From Impatiens glandulifera (taxonomy: Eukaryota; Streptophyta; Magnoliopsida; Ericales; Balsaminaceae), in contig NW_025919521.1 of the NCBI RefSeq assembly GCF_907164915.1, positions 1 to 64,000 on the forward strand: a stretch of DNA of 64,000 bases. Direction: 5' to 3'. Position numbers and translations under genes: made by a program. How positions within the stretch are numbered: position 1 is the first letter of the stretch; every line of letters begins with the position of its first letter. This document shows, piece by piece, positions 33,731-43,726 of this stretch. A model generated the notes under the pieces. It searched no databases. It worked only from the letters and a program-made list of their open reading frames with translations, and had not been told where the DNA came from.

Positions 33731-33981
33731 CCTTCTGAAACATCATGTTGGTATAGAAATAAAAATATTGATTGGGATAATTAGGATTTAATACAACTTT
33801 TAATCTTTGTTGGTAATCTCTATTTCGTGTATGTTTGATTGCTACAAATTAGGTTCTTTAGGGTTGTTTGATTTCAATTCTTTAATCATAGATAAGGTTT
33901 ATCTAGTTTTGATTCTTGACCCTCTCACTTTTGGTATTTTAATGAAATAATTTTAACCGTTTTCCAAAAAAATATAGAATG

Positions 33982-35480
33982 AGATGGTTAGTTAGTTGAA
34001 GTAGAATGTCACACGACACACGATGAGAGGTCGATTGGGAATTGATGTGTCAAAGTGAGGATAAAAGAGATTGATAATTTACAAAAGTGAAAATTTAAGG
34101 TCACGGTATGAGATGTCCAATTAGGGTGGATAAATGTGAAATAAGATGGGCTGGTTAGTCGAAGTGAGGATAAGTAAGTTATGTTGTTTATTGTAAAATA
34201 TGTGAGGAGATTGATTATTTGGCCAAAATGAAAGTAAAGTCTTGAGATGAGAGGTTGATTGAGAATAGTGGGATAAAAATGTGGAAGGAGATGGTTTTGG
34301 TTAATCGAAGTAAGTAAGGTCACGATATGAGAGGTCGATTATGGGATTGATGGGTCAAAGTGAGGGTAAAAGAGATTGGTAACGTTGGAGATGGTTAATT
34401 TGACCGAAATGAAATTGTGTAAGGTCACACATTATGAGAGGTTGATTAGGGTGTGGATAAATATGTAATGATATTATTAGTTATCCGAAGTGAGAATAAA
34501 AAAGTTAGGTTGTATATTATAAAAAAATGTGAGGAGATAGGTCGCGAGATAAGAGGTCAGTTGGGGATTGGTGACCAAAGTGAAGAGTAAAAGAGATTGG
34601 TGATGTTGGAGATAGTTGATTTGACCGAAGTAAAAGTGTAAGGTCACATATAAGAGGTCGATTATTGGGATGGATAAATGTGAAATGAGATGGATGGTTA
34701 GTCGAATTGAGGCTAAAGAAGGTTGGTTGTATATTTTTGGGGAAACGGTTAAAGGTTGGGTTGTATATTGTAATATATATTAGGAGATGAATTGTTTGAC
34801 GAAGTGAAAACAAGGTCTCGAGATGAGAGGTAGATTGTGAATTGGTGGATAAATGTGGAATAAGATGATTAATTAGTCAAAGTAAAAGTAAGGTAACGAG
34901 ATGAGAGGTCAATTGAGGTGTATAAATATGGAATGAGATGTTTGGTTAACCGAAGTGAGGATGAGAATGGCGGCTTGTATATTATAAAGTATATGAGAAG
35001 ATGAGTTGTCTGATGAAGTGGAAGTAAGGTCTTCGAGAGAATAAAGGTCGATTATATGATTGGTGGATAAATATGGAATGAGATTATTTTTAATTAGTCG
35101 AAGTGAAATTAAGGTAAATAGATAGAGGTCGATTGGGAATGAAATTTATATTGGTGGTTAAAATATGTAAGAGGATTAGTTATTTGACCGAAGTGAAAGT
35201 TAAGGTCACGAGATGAGAAGTTCGATTTTAATTGATAGATAAATGTGGAATGAGATGGTTGGTTAGTTTGGATGTTTTAAGGTCACGAGATAAGAGGTCG
35301 ATTGAGCATTGATTAGCTAAAGTGAGGGTAAAAAAGAGATTGGTAATGTTTGAGATTTTTTATTTGACCAAAGTGAAAGTGTAAAAGGCACGAAATGAGA
35401 GGCTCATTGAGAAAAAATAAGTGATGAGATATGTGAGAAGATGAGTTGTTTTACTGAAGTGAATAAAATGTGAAATGAGA
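33982..35480. repeat. degenerate minisatellite, right part
   Basis: Irregular repeats of GAGATGGTTGGTTAGTCGAAGTGAGG, AAGGTCACGAGATGAGAGGTCGATT and GGTGGATAAATGTGGAATG, with unit lengths from about 60 to 150 bp. No gene. The minus-strand open frames across it are repeat artefacts. Confidence 0.75.
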
Positions 35481-35657
35481 GTATTTTATTTTTTATTTTA
35501 ATATATTATTCGTGATTTATTAAGAATTTTATACATCGAAATACATATTATTATAATTTTTTATTAAATTCAAATTGTCTATATTTTTATCCTTGCACAT
35601 GAATTTTTCTAGTTTAATTAATTATCATTAATTCAAATAAAGAGTTACATAAAATAA

Positions 35658-35698
<41 letters not shown>

Positions 35699-36755
35699 CA
35701 TAAAAACGTTAACAAAAAAAATAATTAAAAAAATTTACATGATAAATATACATTAATTAAAATTCTAATAAAATAAATCTAATAATTTTATAATTTATTT
35801 AGGGTGTCTTCAAATATTCGTAATAATAAATAATGAAATATAGCATTATGAACAAATCAATCAACGATATTGGAACAAAATTTACAAAATATTTTGAGCG
35901 ATAGTAAAAATTATATTGACCTTGTATTGGTAAATAACGTCGGAAAAGGAGAATGCATAATTCACCGTCTACATATATGATAAAAAAATGAAAATTTCAT
36001 AAAAATAATATGAGTATACAAGTAAGAGGACCTCAAACTGAGATTTTGTTTTAGTGACTCTTTATTGGAAAAAAAATTAAAAATTGATAATTTTATTTCA
36101 TTTGTTATTAAGTAGGGGACACATTCGATAAATAACCAATAAGACAATTGAAGGGTATAAGCAATAAACGACCCACCAGTAAATAACTATTATTCGAATT
36201 ATAAAAAATGAAGATAAAAAGTTCAATTTAACTAATAAGATATCGCATCGAACAAAATAAAATAGCAACTAGAATTTAAGTTTTAAGTGATAAAAGAAAA
36301 AATGATGAAAACTCCAATGTTAAGGAAGGAAGTCATGTAAGAAAAAATAAATTTTCAATTTTTTAAGAAAGATAAAATTATAATGGTGGGGAATAAACTT
36401 ATAATTTCTTTTAATTTAAGGCATTTCACATTTTAGAGTTTTTTAAGAAAAAGAAAATTATAATGGTGTGGAATAAACTTATAATTTCTTTTCATTTAAG
36501 GCATTTCACAATTTAGAATTATGAAAGTGAATTATATATATATATATATATATATATTTTTGTTTTTTGTGTAATTATATAAAATATAAAGTAGATAGAT
36601 ATTAAATATATATATATATATATTTGTTGTTTTTTGAGTAATTATATAAAATATAAAGTAGATAGATATTAAATATAAAATTATTTTTGAGCAAGAATGA
36701 GCTATCACAAGAAAGTTGGATATGTATACCTCTTTTTAGGTTTGTTAAAAGAATG
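35481..36755. repeat. dispersed repeat, copy 2 (left part), with Helitron-like end and (TA)n
   Basis: 35485-35612 is the inverse of 2030-2165 and ends on this strand in TTGCACATGAATTTTTCTAG followed by T, a Helitron-like terminus. A (TA)n run fills about 35661-35693. From 35735 the block is colinear with copy 1 (5676-6575). Local tandem duplications of about 85 bp (36370-36520) and about 90 bp (36530-36690) are specific to this copy. The copia element splits it at 36756. Confidence 0.72.
36751..36755. repeat. copia TSD, left copy (GAATG)
   Basis: Five-base duplication, also at 50861-50865. The empty allele is visible in the paralogous repeat at 6573-6577, where GAATG occurs once within AAGAATGTTAGG. 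Confidence 0.92.
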
Positions 36756-38076
36756 TGTTAGGATCGGGGACGCCTTTGGAGGACCGGGGTGTTTCCGGTT
36801 TTAGGAAGGGTGGCCTCTTACAACACACACAACACTTTGGTGATAGTCCAGTTAGAGACTATAACCGTTCTCAGCACCACACAACCTGTTACAGACTCTT
36901 TAACCGGGTTCAATGGCGGAAATGTCTGTTTCAGGTTGAAGCAACGTATGCGACTTTAGATGATATTTTAGAAGGAGTCGGTTTTATGGATATGAGTGGA
37001 CGGTTTTCGGAGTACGATTGGTTTGAGGTTAGTTTAAGTAAGTAAGTAATGAAAGCAAAAGAAAGAGCACGAGACACGGATTTTTATGGATGTTCGGAGC
37101 AAACCCTCCTACGTCACCCCTTCTTCTCAGGTTATGAGAAGGATCTCCACTAACTTTTATAGTTACAACAGCACTGCCGGTCGAGCCCAACTTCGCTACT
37201 CGCCGGTTACACCAACTCATACTTTGATGTAATACAATAACTTAACACAACACAATGGAAAGCTTCCGGTTTTAGACACACCGGTTTTGATCGTAACAGT
37301 TTATCTCTCTAACTTAATGCTTCTATGATTTGTAATCTGTAATTTCACCACTGCTTTCGTAACTTGTAACTTGTGTGTTTAATGAAGACGTTTAGTCTTC
37401 CTTTTATAGCTGAGAAGAGCCAACGGTCACTTTTCTTCTCTTTCCTTTAGATTGGTTGATTGTTATCACGCCGGTGCAGAGAGGTTGCTTGCACGCTTCA
37501 CCTTCCTCAACACCTGGCATTCATGTAGGCAGCTCTGAGCAGAAGATGACATAATAGGTTTTCAGATTTGGACACGTGCTTAACATCCACCTCAGGTTGT
37601 CAACTTCGGATCAATAAAGCATCATTGCTTTCCTCGCATGCTTCCGATCGGATCTGATCTTCTTTTATTCTTTCAAGACACGTTTCTTTCATCATAGTAC
37701 GTCACTCTTAAAGTTTGAATCTTCCGGTTTTGTGTCTTGTGCAGTATGATCCGGCTGGTGTGTAAATTTTTGTCTTTGCTGACCGGTTGCTTGAGAAGAT
37801 GAAAACCGGTTCCTCTAATCTCTGACTTGATCACTTGGAGCTGGTTTCTTTGAAGTATAGCAGCAACCGGTTTTATGATGCCCCAACCGGTTCATACGGT
37901 TTTGGTCTGTACCTGCACATGATAGTTAACAACTGTTTAGTTCATCTGGCCGGTTCCATAAAATTAACTTACTTAATTTTTCTATCAATTTCTCCCTTTT
38001 TGATTATTTAGAATAAATATTCAAAACTTGTAGTGTGTGGCCGGTTTGAAAATTAACTTACTTAATTTTTCTATCA
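36756..38076 (-). repeat. copia 3' LTR
   Basis: On the element's strand it begins TGATAGAAAAATTAAG and ends GATCCTAACA (TG..CA). It contains TATAAAAG at 37401-37408. The inner end could also be placed at 38165, because an 89-bp unit spanning the LTR end and PPT is repeated in tandem (ends at 37987, 38076, 38165). Alignment with the other LTR, which has two copies, favours 38076. Plus-strand open frames in both LTRs are chance. Confidence 0.88.
37401..37408 (-). promoter_or_regulatory. TATA box in the copia 3' LTR
   Basis: TATAAAAG on the minus strand, in the expected U3 position. The same box is at 50183-50191 in the 5' LTR. Confidence 0.6.
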
Positions 38077-38255
38077 ATTTCTCCCTTTTTGATTATTTAG
38101 AATAAATATTCAAAATTTGTAGTGTGTGGCCGGTTTGAAAATTAACTTACTTAATTTTTCTATCAATTTCTCCCTTTTTGATTATTTAGAATAAATATTC
38201 AAAACTTGTAGTGTGTGGCCGGTTTGAAAAACTTTATTTATAGACTTGAGTATTG
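37898..38255. repeat. 89-bp tandem repeat across the LTR/PPT junction
   Basis: Units contain AACTTACTTAATTTTTCTATC (LTR tip), TTCTCCCTTTTTGATTATTTAG (PPT region) and ATTCAAAACTTGTAGTGTG plus GGCCGGTTTGAA. Three copies are present here and two in the 5' LTR, so an internal PPT-like sequence is carried inside the LTR itself. Confidence 0.8.
38077..38090 (-). promoter_or_regulatory. copia polypurine tract
   Basis: AAAAAGGGAGAAAT on the minus strand directly before the LTR start TGATAG. It primes plus-strand DNA synthesis in LTR retrotransposons. Confidence 0.8.
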
Positions 38256-38390
38256 ATTATTTTCGAGTTTGAAGAAAATGTTTCAAAGACATGTGTTTGA
38301 TTTGTGAAAACTAGCGAAGAGAAATATGGTAAAATATCCGAGTTCATAAATATAGTTAAACAAAGACTGTTTTTTAAAAAATGGAAAGAT

Positions 38391-41269
38391 TTAAGGCTTG
38401 GATGGTCCCCCCTTGTGAAACTCTTTTTCCAGTTCTTTCTCAAACCGTCTTCTTTCTTCCTCTTCTCTTGCCTTCCACTCCCTTTCGCGTCTTGCAGCGT
38501 CAATCAGCATTCCGGCCCATACACTTGAGTGACCGGGAGTCTTTTTCTTGAACCCAAAACTAGCACAGACTGGTTTTGGTGGAGGAGGCGGTGGAGCAAT
38601 AATTGGTCTGAAGCTTGGAGTTGCGGTTGAGCCTTCAACTGCCCTTCTCTTCCGCTGGTTAAGTTCATCAGTTTCTTCTTCTTCTTCATCAATCGGTTGC
38701 ACATTTAGCGCAGCTGGTACAACTGCTCTTTGTTCTGCCCGTTTGATTACCTTCACAACTGCGCTCCGCTTCTTCTTATTCTTTGTGTTCATTGAATGGG
38801 ACGGTTGAGCCGGTGGAGGTTCCTGGATACTGGCCTGTTCCTCCTCGTTGCACTTCTGGGTAAACTCATAGTCTTTGTTCTCAATTTCCTTCTCCAACCA
38901 TTCCCTTTCTCTTTCTTCATCTTGCAGCCTCTTAGCGGTTTCAGCATCAGACTCTATTTACTCTTGAGTTTTGCTGACTTGGATTTTGGACATCTCCCCA
39001 ATTTGAATGGCCATTGCCTGCAGCATGTCTAATAATGGAGCGGTTGCGGTTTTGATGGACTCGGCGATCAAGTTTTTGACTGAAGTCTGCATGGCTGTAT
39101 CTATCATGGACCTTATAGAGTTGGTCAGATTAGCTTCAGCCGTTGCAATCCTCTCATCGGTTGCGGTTTTATAATTTCCAAGGCATGAATCAATTGTATC
39201 GACCACCGCTTGCTTTATTTGATCGATTTCCGGGGCTTTAGCAGTTTGAGAAGAGTCTTGTTCCAGGTTTTCCGTCGTTCTGGATGTCTCACCGACCACA
39301 TAGAATGGCTTACTTTGATGAAGATCAGCATTATTGAGTTGGCTTTGACAACCTTTCCTCCACTGCATATCAAAATGATCGAGATTTTGTACGAGTTTTT
39401 CTCGCACCGCAATGAACCGTTCAGCCATTCTCATTTCAATTGGACTTAGCGTCGCTCCTTCAGTTTCTTGAAAAGAATTCTCCACTGCTTGTAACCGAGC
39501 GTTTTCAAGAATTACTGCGGTTTTGCTAAAGGCAGGTTAGATAAGGTTGGTGTGGGCTAACTGAAGAGCCCTTTCTTCCAGCCTGATTAGCCTGTCCCAA
39601 TACTTGTTGTCGCTCAAACCTGGAGCCATGTCGGATAGCTTTGTTTCACACCGGAGCTTCACCCACATGAGATATGGAGTTATCGCATCATTTGCACCGT
39701 TGTTCATGTCCTTGAGAAGTTCCTCAAAACTTCATCTTCATATTCTGCGGTAAAGGGAACCTCGTCCCCGGTTATGACTTCTAGTTGAGGACCGGTTTGC
39801 AGCGTACCCTTTCCTATTACCGTTGAATCTTCGATGAGAACCCCTTTGCCTTTGTTAACCTGAACAGAACTTTCAGGTATTGGTGCTGAGTCAGATGGCC
39901 CATCTTGAGCCGATTGATTTTCTGGAGCTGTCTTGCCTCCTGCGGAACCGGATGGTTCCTTTTCTTCAAGATTACCCTCCTGAGCCGGAGGTGTAATGTC
40001 TACTGTTTTGGCCGTTTCTTCGACCGGTTGTACTTCACTCTGATCAGGTATTACAACCTGATCACTTGATTTGCGACGACTTGACACATCGTCCTCGGTT
40101 TCCTTTGCAATGTCTTGGATAACATCCTCAGTTGCTTTAGAGGTGTTCAAGCCCACGTCGACTAGTATCTCTTCAATTCGTTTGCTTGGGGACTTGGAGG
40201 TTTCAGAGTGAATACTAATCTCTGCTTCCTCCTTGGACACTGATCCGGTTTTCTAGCTCCCCGAGGATTCGGTTTGCCTTGGTGAGTTAGATGGAACGGG
40301 AGTGGGGTGAACGGTATTAATGGGGATGGGTTGGAAGATGTCTCCGGTTCTTTCTGGTGGATTGTCCGAGGAAAGGGTTTTCTCGGAGTCCGCCGGTTTG
40401 TTGGAACTCTTCCTTGCAGCCGCCTTCTTCCTCCCCTTTGGTTCTCGTGGAGCTTCGGTTTCAACTGCTTTTCTTTTCGGTTTTTCTTGCTTGGTTACTT
40501 CTTCAGCCGGAGCGGAAGAGCTGGTCCCTTTGGACGACTTTGTTCTGGATGACTTGGGTTTGATCGCCTTCTCCGGTTTCTCAATCATTGACTCTGAGTC
40601 AAGAATATTGATGATTGGGAGCGGTTTTCCTTCACCCAGTTCCACATTAAGGAACTTAAGAATTTTGACGATCTGCATTGCGAACGCCTGAACCCGACCG
40701 TCCTTCTTAATCACCATCTGGCAAAATTCTTCGAAAATAACGTATCCTCAGTCCACCTTGTCACCGCGGAAATTGGCCATCAGCATCTTGAGTTTGAGTT
40801 TTGTCAGGTTGTCGAAGTTACCTCCTCTTCCCTGAAGTGAGCGGGCAATGACAGTCAGCAACCATCTGAATTCCGGTTTTAGCTTATTCCTCCGGCTAGA
40901 GTGGATCACCAGATCCTGATCTGAAAAAGAGACCACCAACCGGACAGCGTTTGATTCTGCAGCGGTTAGATCAACTTTTAGGTCCAGACCGGTGTTGGGC
41001 AGACCGAGAGCTTCAGCAAATAACTCTTCGGTGATTAGAATGGCCTTCCCGTTGACTGTGGCTGAGACCTTCCTCTTTGTGAGCGTCGTCGTCGCCAAGA
41101 ACTCTGTCACCGCCGCCGGATAGATGATGAACGGACCATATAGGAATTCTTCTAACCCAGAGTCTCTTAGAGATTGAAGAACGGCCTTGTTTTTGTCATC
41201 GGCGTGTTCATCAATGTATACGAAATCAACTTGCAACATCCATTGGAAAGGGGCTTTGCTTAGATCCAT
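38391..41269 (-). pseudogene. copia accessory ORF C, originally ~950 aa, now broken
   Basis: Open segments 41269-40748, 40717-40253, 40240-39704, 39485-38958 and 38897-38391 are consecutive parts of one gene: the first three share a frame and are parted by TGA (after GDKVD) and TAG (after SGS). A shift near 39720 leads via LLKDMNNGANDAITPYLMWV into the last two, which are interrupted by TAA near 39540 and 38958. Most stops fit C-to-T or G-to-A changes of Gln or Trp codons. N-terminal ~120 residues are paralogous to ORFs A and B (DSGLEEFLYG, VNGKAILITEELFAEALGLP). Then come a Lys/Arg- and Pro-rich part, an acidic Ser/Thr/Gln-rich part, a likely coiled coil (EIDQIKQAVVDTIDSCLGNY region), a Pro-rich run (APPPPPPKP) and a charged helix ending KEFHKGGPSKP. 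The N-terminus resembles the plant transposon-protein family Transposase_32; function unknown. Confidence 0.75.
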
Positions 41270-41382
41270 GATAGTTTGAGAAGAAAGGATAAAGAACGAT
41301 GAGGATTCTAGAAACGAAAGCTTTTGAAGATCTGGAGATTTGTAGAGAGAGAAAGCACAAGTGTCGAATAAGATGTTTAGAC

Positions 41383-41390
41383 TTTATATA
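41383..41390 (-). promoter_or_regulatory. TATA box of copia ORF C
   Basis: TATATAAA on the minus strand, about 115 bp before the ORF C ATG. The stretch between them is a plausible A/G-rich leader (CTCTCTCTACAAATCTCC). Confidence 0.55.
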
Positions 41391-41789
41391 GATGACGGTT
41401 CGGAACGGTTGGAAGATGAACCGTCGTTTGATGTTTTTGGCGCCAACTTTCCCTCCAAAAGTTACTGTAGTAACTTTCGGCGGTAAATGCGGAAAACCCA
41501 TGGGCGGTAAATTTTGGGAGGTAAAACCGTGGGCGGTTAAGTTTTTCAAACATTTCACTTTTGCTCGAAGTTCCGGTTTTACTTGAAGACTTGTTAACAG
41601 GAATTGTTTAAGTTAACTTTAAGTTTTTTTGCATAAGTTTAAGAAACCGGAAAGAGAGATATAAATGAAAACCGGAGACTTTGAGAATTAAATATTTCAT
41701 AAGTAACGGAATTGGTGAACATTGAGCGGTTTTGGTCGTACAACAAAATGACCAAAAACCGGAGAAAAAAGAAGAAAAGACAAATAAAA

Positions 41790-42551
41790 TTAGTCTTCTG
41801 TGAACCATCCCCCTTCCATCCTCCTTTCGTACCACTTTTCCATGGTGTTTTCGGGTGACCGTTCCTCAATTCTTGTTATCCACCTATACATCATGAGTAT
41901 GGTGATAGTGTTGGACGGTCCAACCGGAACACCTGTTCCAAGGTTGCGGCGTTTGGACAACAGGAACCGGGTGATTTGAGGAGCGAAACTGGTCCTTCCC
42001 CTTGCAGCGGTCATGAGCCGCTTCATTTTGTTGAAGAGGTAGGTTGCCCAGTTGATCGACGAGTTTCGAATGATGGCTATCATGATGTCGAACACCTCCC
42101 GGTTGTAGTTCTGGTTAGGCATTTGACCCATGATAGACCTTTGAACCAAGTCATGCAGGATTTGGTAGTGAGGAGCGAGGGTTTCTTTCTTCCCAAAGTC
42201 CTTTATCGGAACGTTGGAAGAGGAGAAGATCTGGAAGAAGTCTTCCTTAGCCAGTAGGAACGGCGTTGGGAAGTCCGAAAAACCTTCGGTTGGAAGGTGA
42301 AAAAAGTTGGCGAATTCCTCTTCGGTAAACCGAAGGAATTGACCATCGACGATGGTGCCGATGCTGCCGTCATCTAGAATATGACCGTTGTTGAAAAATT
42401 CACACACCTCCTCCACGAGGATAGTGTCTGAACCTTTAAGAAAGCCTTGAAGCCCTGAATCTATGATATGCTGAAAAATGCATTCATAGTATGCACTGTC
42501 TTTGATGTCTTCAAAGTTGATGATAAGAGTGTTTCTGAGTTTGGCAAACAT
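41790..42551 (-). CDS. copia accessory ORF B, 253 aa
   Basis: Open from ATG 42551 to the stop at 41790. Motifs shared with A and C: DSGLQGFLKG, EEVCEFFN, VDGQFLRFTEEEFANFFHLP. A second conserved half shared with A contains HYQILHDLVQRSIMGQ and REVFDIMIAIIRNSSINWA. Length is close to A (245 aa). No signal peptide, membrane segment or known catalytic motif. Likely a Transposase_32-like domain protein of unknown role carried by the retrotransposon; no lesion seen within it. Confidence 0.65.
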   Translation of the reverse strand: MFAKLRNTLIINFEDIKDSAYYECIFQHIIDSGLQGFLKGSDTILVEEVCEFFNNGHILDDGSIGTIVDGQFLRFTEEEFANFFHLPTEGFSDFPTPFLLAKEDFFQIFSSSNVPIKDFGKKETLAPHYQILHDLVQRSIMGQMPNQNYNREVFDIMIAIIRNSSINWATYLFNKMKRLMTAARGRTSFAPQITRFLLSKRRNLGTGVPVGPSNTITILMMYRWITRIEERSPENTMEKWYERRMEGGWFTED

Positions 42552-42645
42552 GATGATGATTAGTGATGGAGGTTTAGAAGGATTTTCTGAAGTTTAAGAA
42601 AGAGGGAGTGCTGGAAGTGTGTTTTGAAAATGGAGGAATGAGCCT

Positions 42646-42654
42646 CCTTTTATA
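42646..42654 (-). promoter_or_regulatory. TATA box of copia ORF B
   Basis: TATAAAAGG on the minus strand, about 95-100 bp upstream of the ORF B ATG. Confidence 0.55.
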
Positions 42655-42988
42655 GCTTGGAATGGTTGAGAGCATTTAATGAGGATATTTTTGAAAAATC
42701 TAGCCGTTTATGTCTAGTCATTAATGACTTTGTATTTCTTCAAGGGAATAAAGACTTGTCTTGTCGAATCACGTCAAGCATGCTTATTGAGAATGAATAT
42801 TTGTGTTTCCAAGAGTGATCTGATTTTATTTTAATACGGCACATTAAATATTTGATCATTTATGACTTTAGATTTTGGATAAAAGAGGAAGGAAATATGC
42901 TTCATTAATTGGGGTGCAAAAACCGGTAGTACAGCAAAATTGCCGGTTTTTGGAAAAGAAATAAAATAGGACAGAGAAAAAGAATAGG

Positions 42989-43726
42989 CTAGACGTTAGA
43001 TGACTCATCCGCTTGATTTCTTCTAGCCTTGACTGCTTCCCACCGATCGATCATCTCTTGTACTCTTTCCTTGGTGAGCACATGCCTAGGATGGAGAGTT
43101 ACGAATGGTCCGGAGTGGATGTCCAGACTTGCACAGAAACCGCTCAGCTGAGGAGCGTAGCCGGTTTTGTTGGAGAGGAGCATCTTCTTCAGGTTACTGA
43201 AGATGATCCAGGACCAGTTAACCGGTGTCCCAACCGTTACAGCAATCATCATCTCGAAAACCCTTTGGGTGTAGTAGTAACTTTTCTCTCTGCCCAAAAC
43301 GGACTTTCCCAGAATCTCACAGAGAAGCTGGTACTTATGAGAAAGTTGGCTCTTAGCACCCCAGGGTTTAACCGGGATGTCAGATCCTGAGAACCGGCGA
43401 CACATCTCTTCCATGGTCACCGGGGAGTATGTTAGGTCGGTTACCCGTTCATTGGGCAAACTGCAGTATACAGCGAAATCCGTCTCGCTGAATAAGAATT
43501 TCTGACCGTAGACTTGTGCAACGATTATATCTCGATGCACTTCTTTTCCGGTCTGGAAGAATTCTTCGACTACTAGGTAGTCAAGAATGAATCTGTTTTC
43601 TAGGAAGCTTCTTAGCCCGCTTCTTTCTATGGCTAAGAACATTTCTTTGACTTCGTGATCTTCATATTGGTAGATTGAATTGAAATCTTCCAATAGAATC
43701 TTCTTTGCTAGGAAGTTGGAGTTCAT
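42989..43726 (-). CDS. copia accessory ORF A, 245 aa
   Basis: Open from ATG 43726 to the stop at 42989. Shared motifs: RSGLRSFLENRF, VVEEFFQTG, VYGQKFLFSETDFAVYCSLP, then KYQLLCEILGKSVLGRE and RVFEMMIAVTVGTPVNWSW aligned with ORF B. The C-terminus is basic and polar (RVQEMIDRWEAVKARRNQAD). A and B look like full-length siblings of the first part of C. Role unknown. Confidence 0.65.
   Translation of the reverse strand: MNSNFLAKKILLEDFNSIYQYEDHEVKEMFLAIERSGLRSFLENRFILDYLVVEEFFQTGKEVHRDIIVAQVYGQKFLFSETDFAVYCSLPNERVTDLTYSPVTMEEMCRRFSGSDIPVKPWGAKSQLSHKYQLLCEILGKSVLGREKSYYYTQRVFEMMIAVTVGTPVNWSWIIFSNLKKMLLSNKTGYAPQLSGFCASLDIHSGPFVTLHPRHVLTKERVQEMIDRWEAVKARRNQADESSNV

Larger units (their letters stand above)
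31309..33969 (+). mobile_element. LINE-derived element with ORF1 remnant only
   Basis: Inserted into the minisatellite: AAATATGGAATG before it (31297-31308) and AAATATAGAATG after it (33970-33981) look like a 12-bp TSD with one difference. The element has a ~340-bp 5' UTR, a decayed ORF1, a ~230-bp 3' UTR and a short A tail (CCAAAAAAA). There is no endonuclease or reverse transcriptase: the sequence passes from the ORF1 C-terminus straight to the 3' UTR. Either ORF2 was deleted or this is a non-autonomous LINE derivative that moved by borrowed machinery. Confidence 0.7.

Noticed and set aside
33982..35480. minus-strand proteins at 34009-34323 and 34517-34813
   Set aside because: Ser/Thr/Leu/His-rich frames from minisatellite DNA, with no start context, homology or conservation between units.
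36756..37045. 96-aa frame (and its twin at 49537-49809) in the LTRs
   Set aside because: Antisense to the element, within U5/R, differing between LTRs by a frame change; no known protein.
38391..43726. envelope-like gene, as in some copia elements
   Set aside because: No signal peptide, transmembrane segment or coiled-coil fusion arrangement in A or B; the shared domain looks like a plant transposon-protein domain instead.
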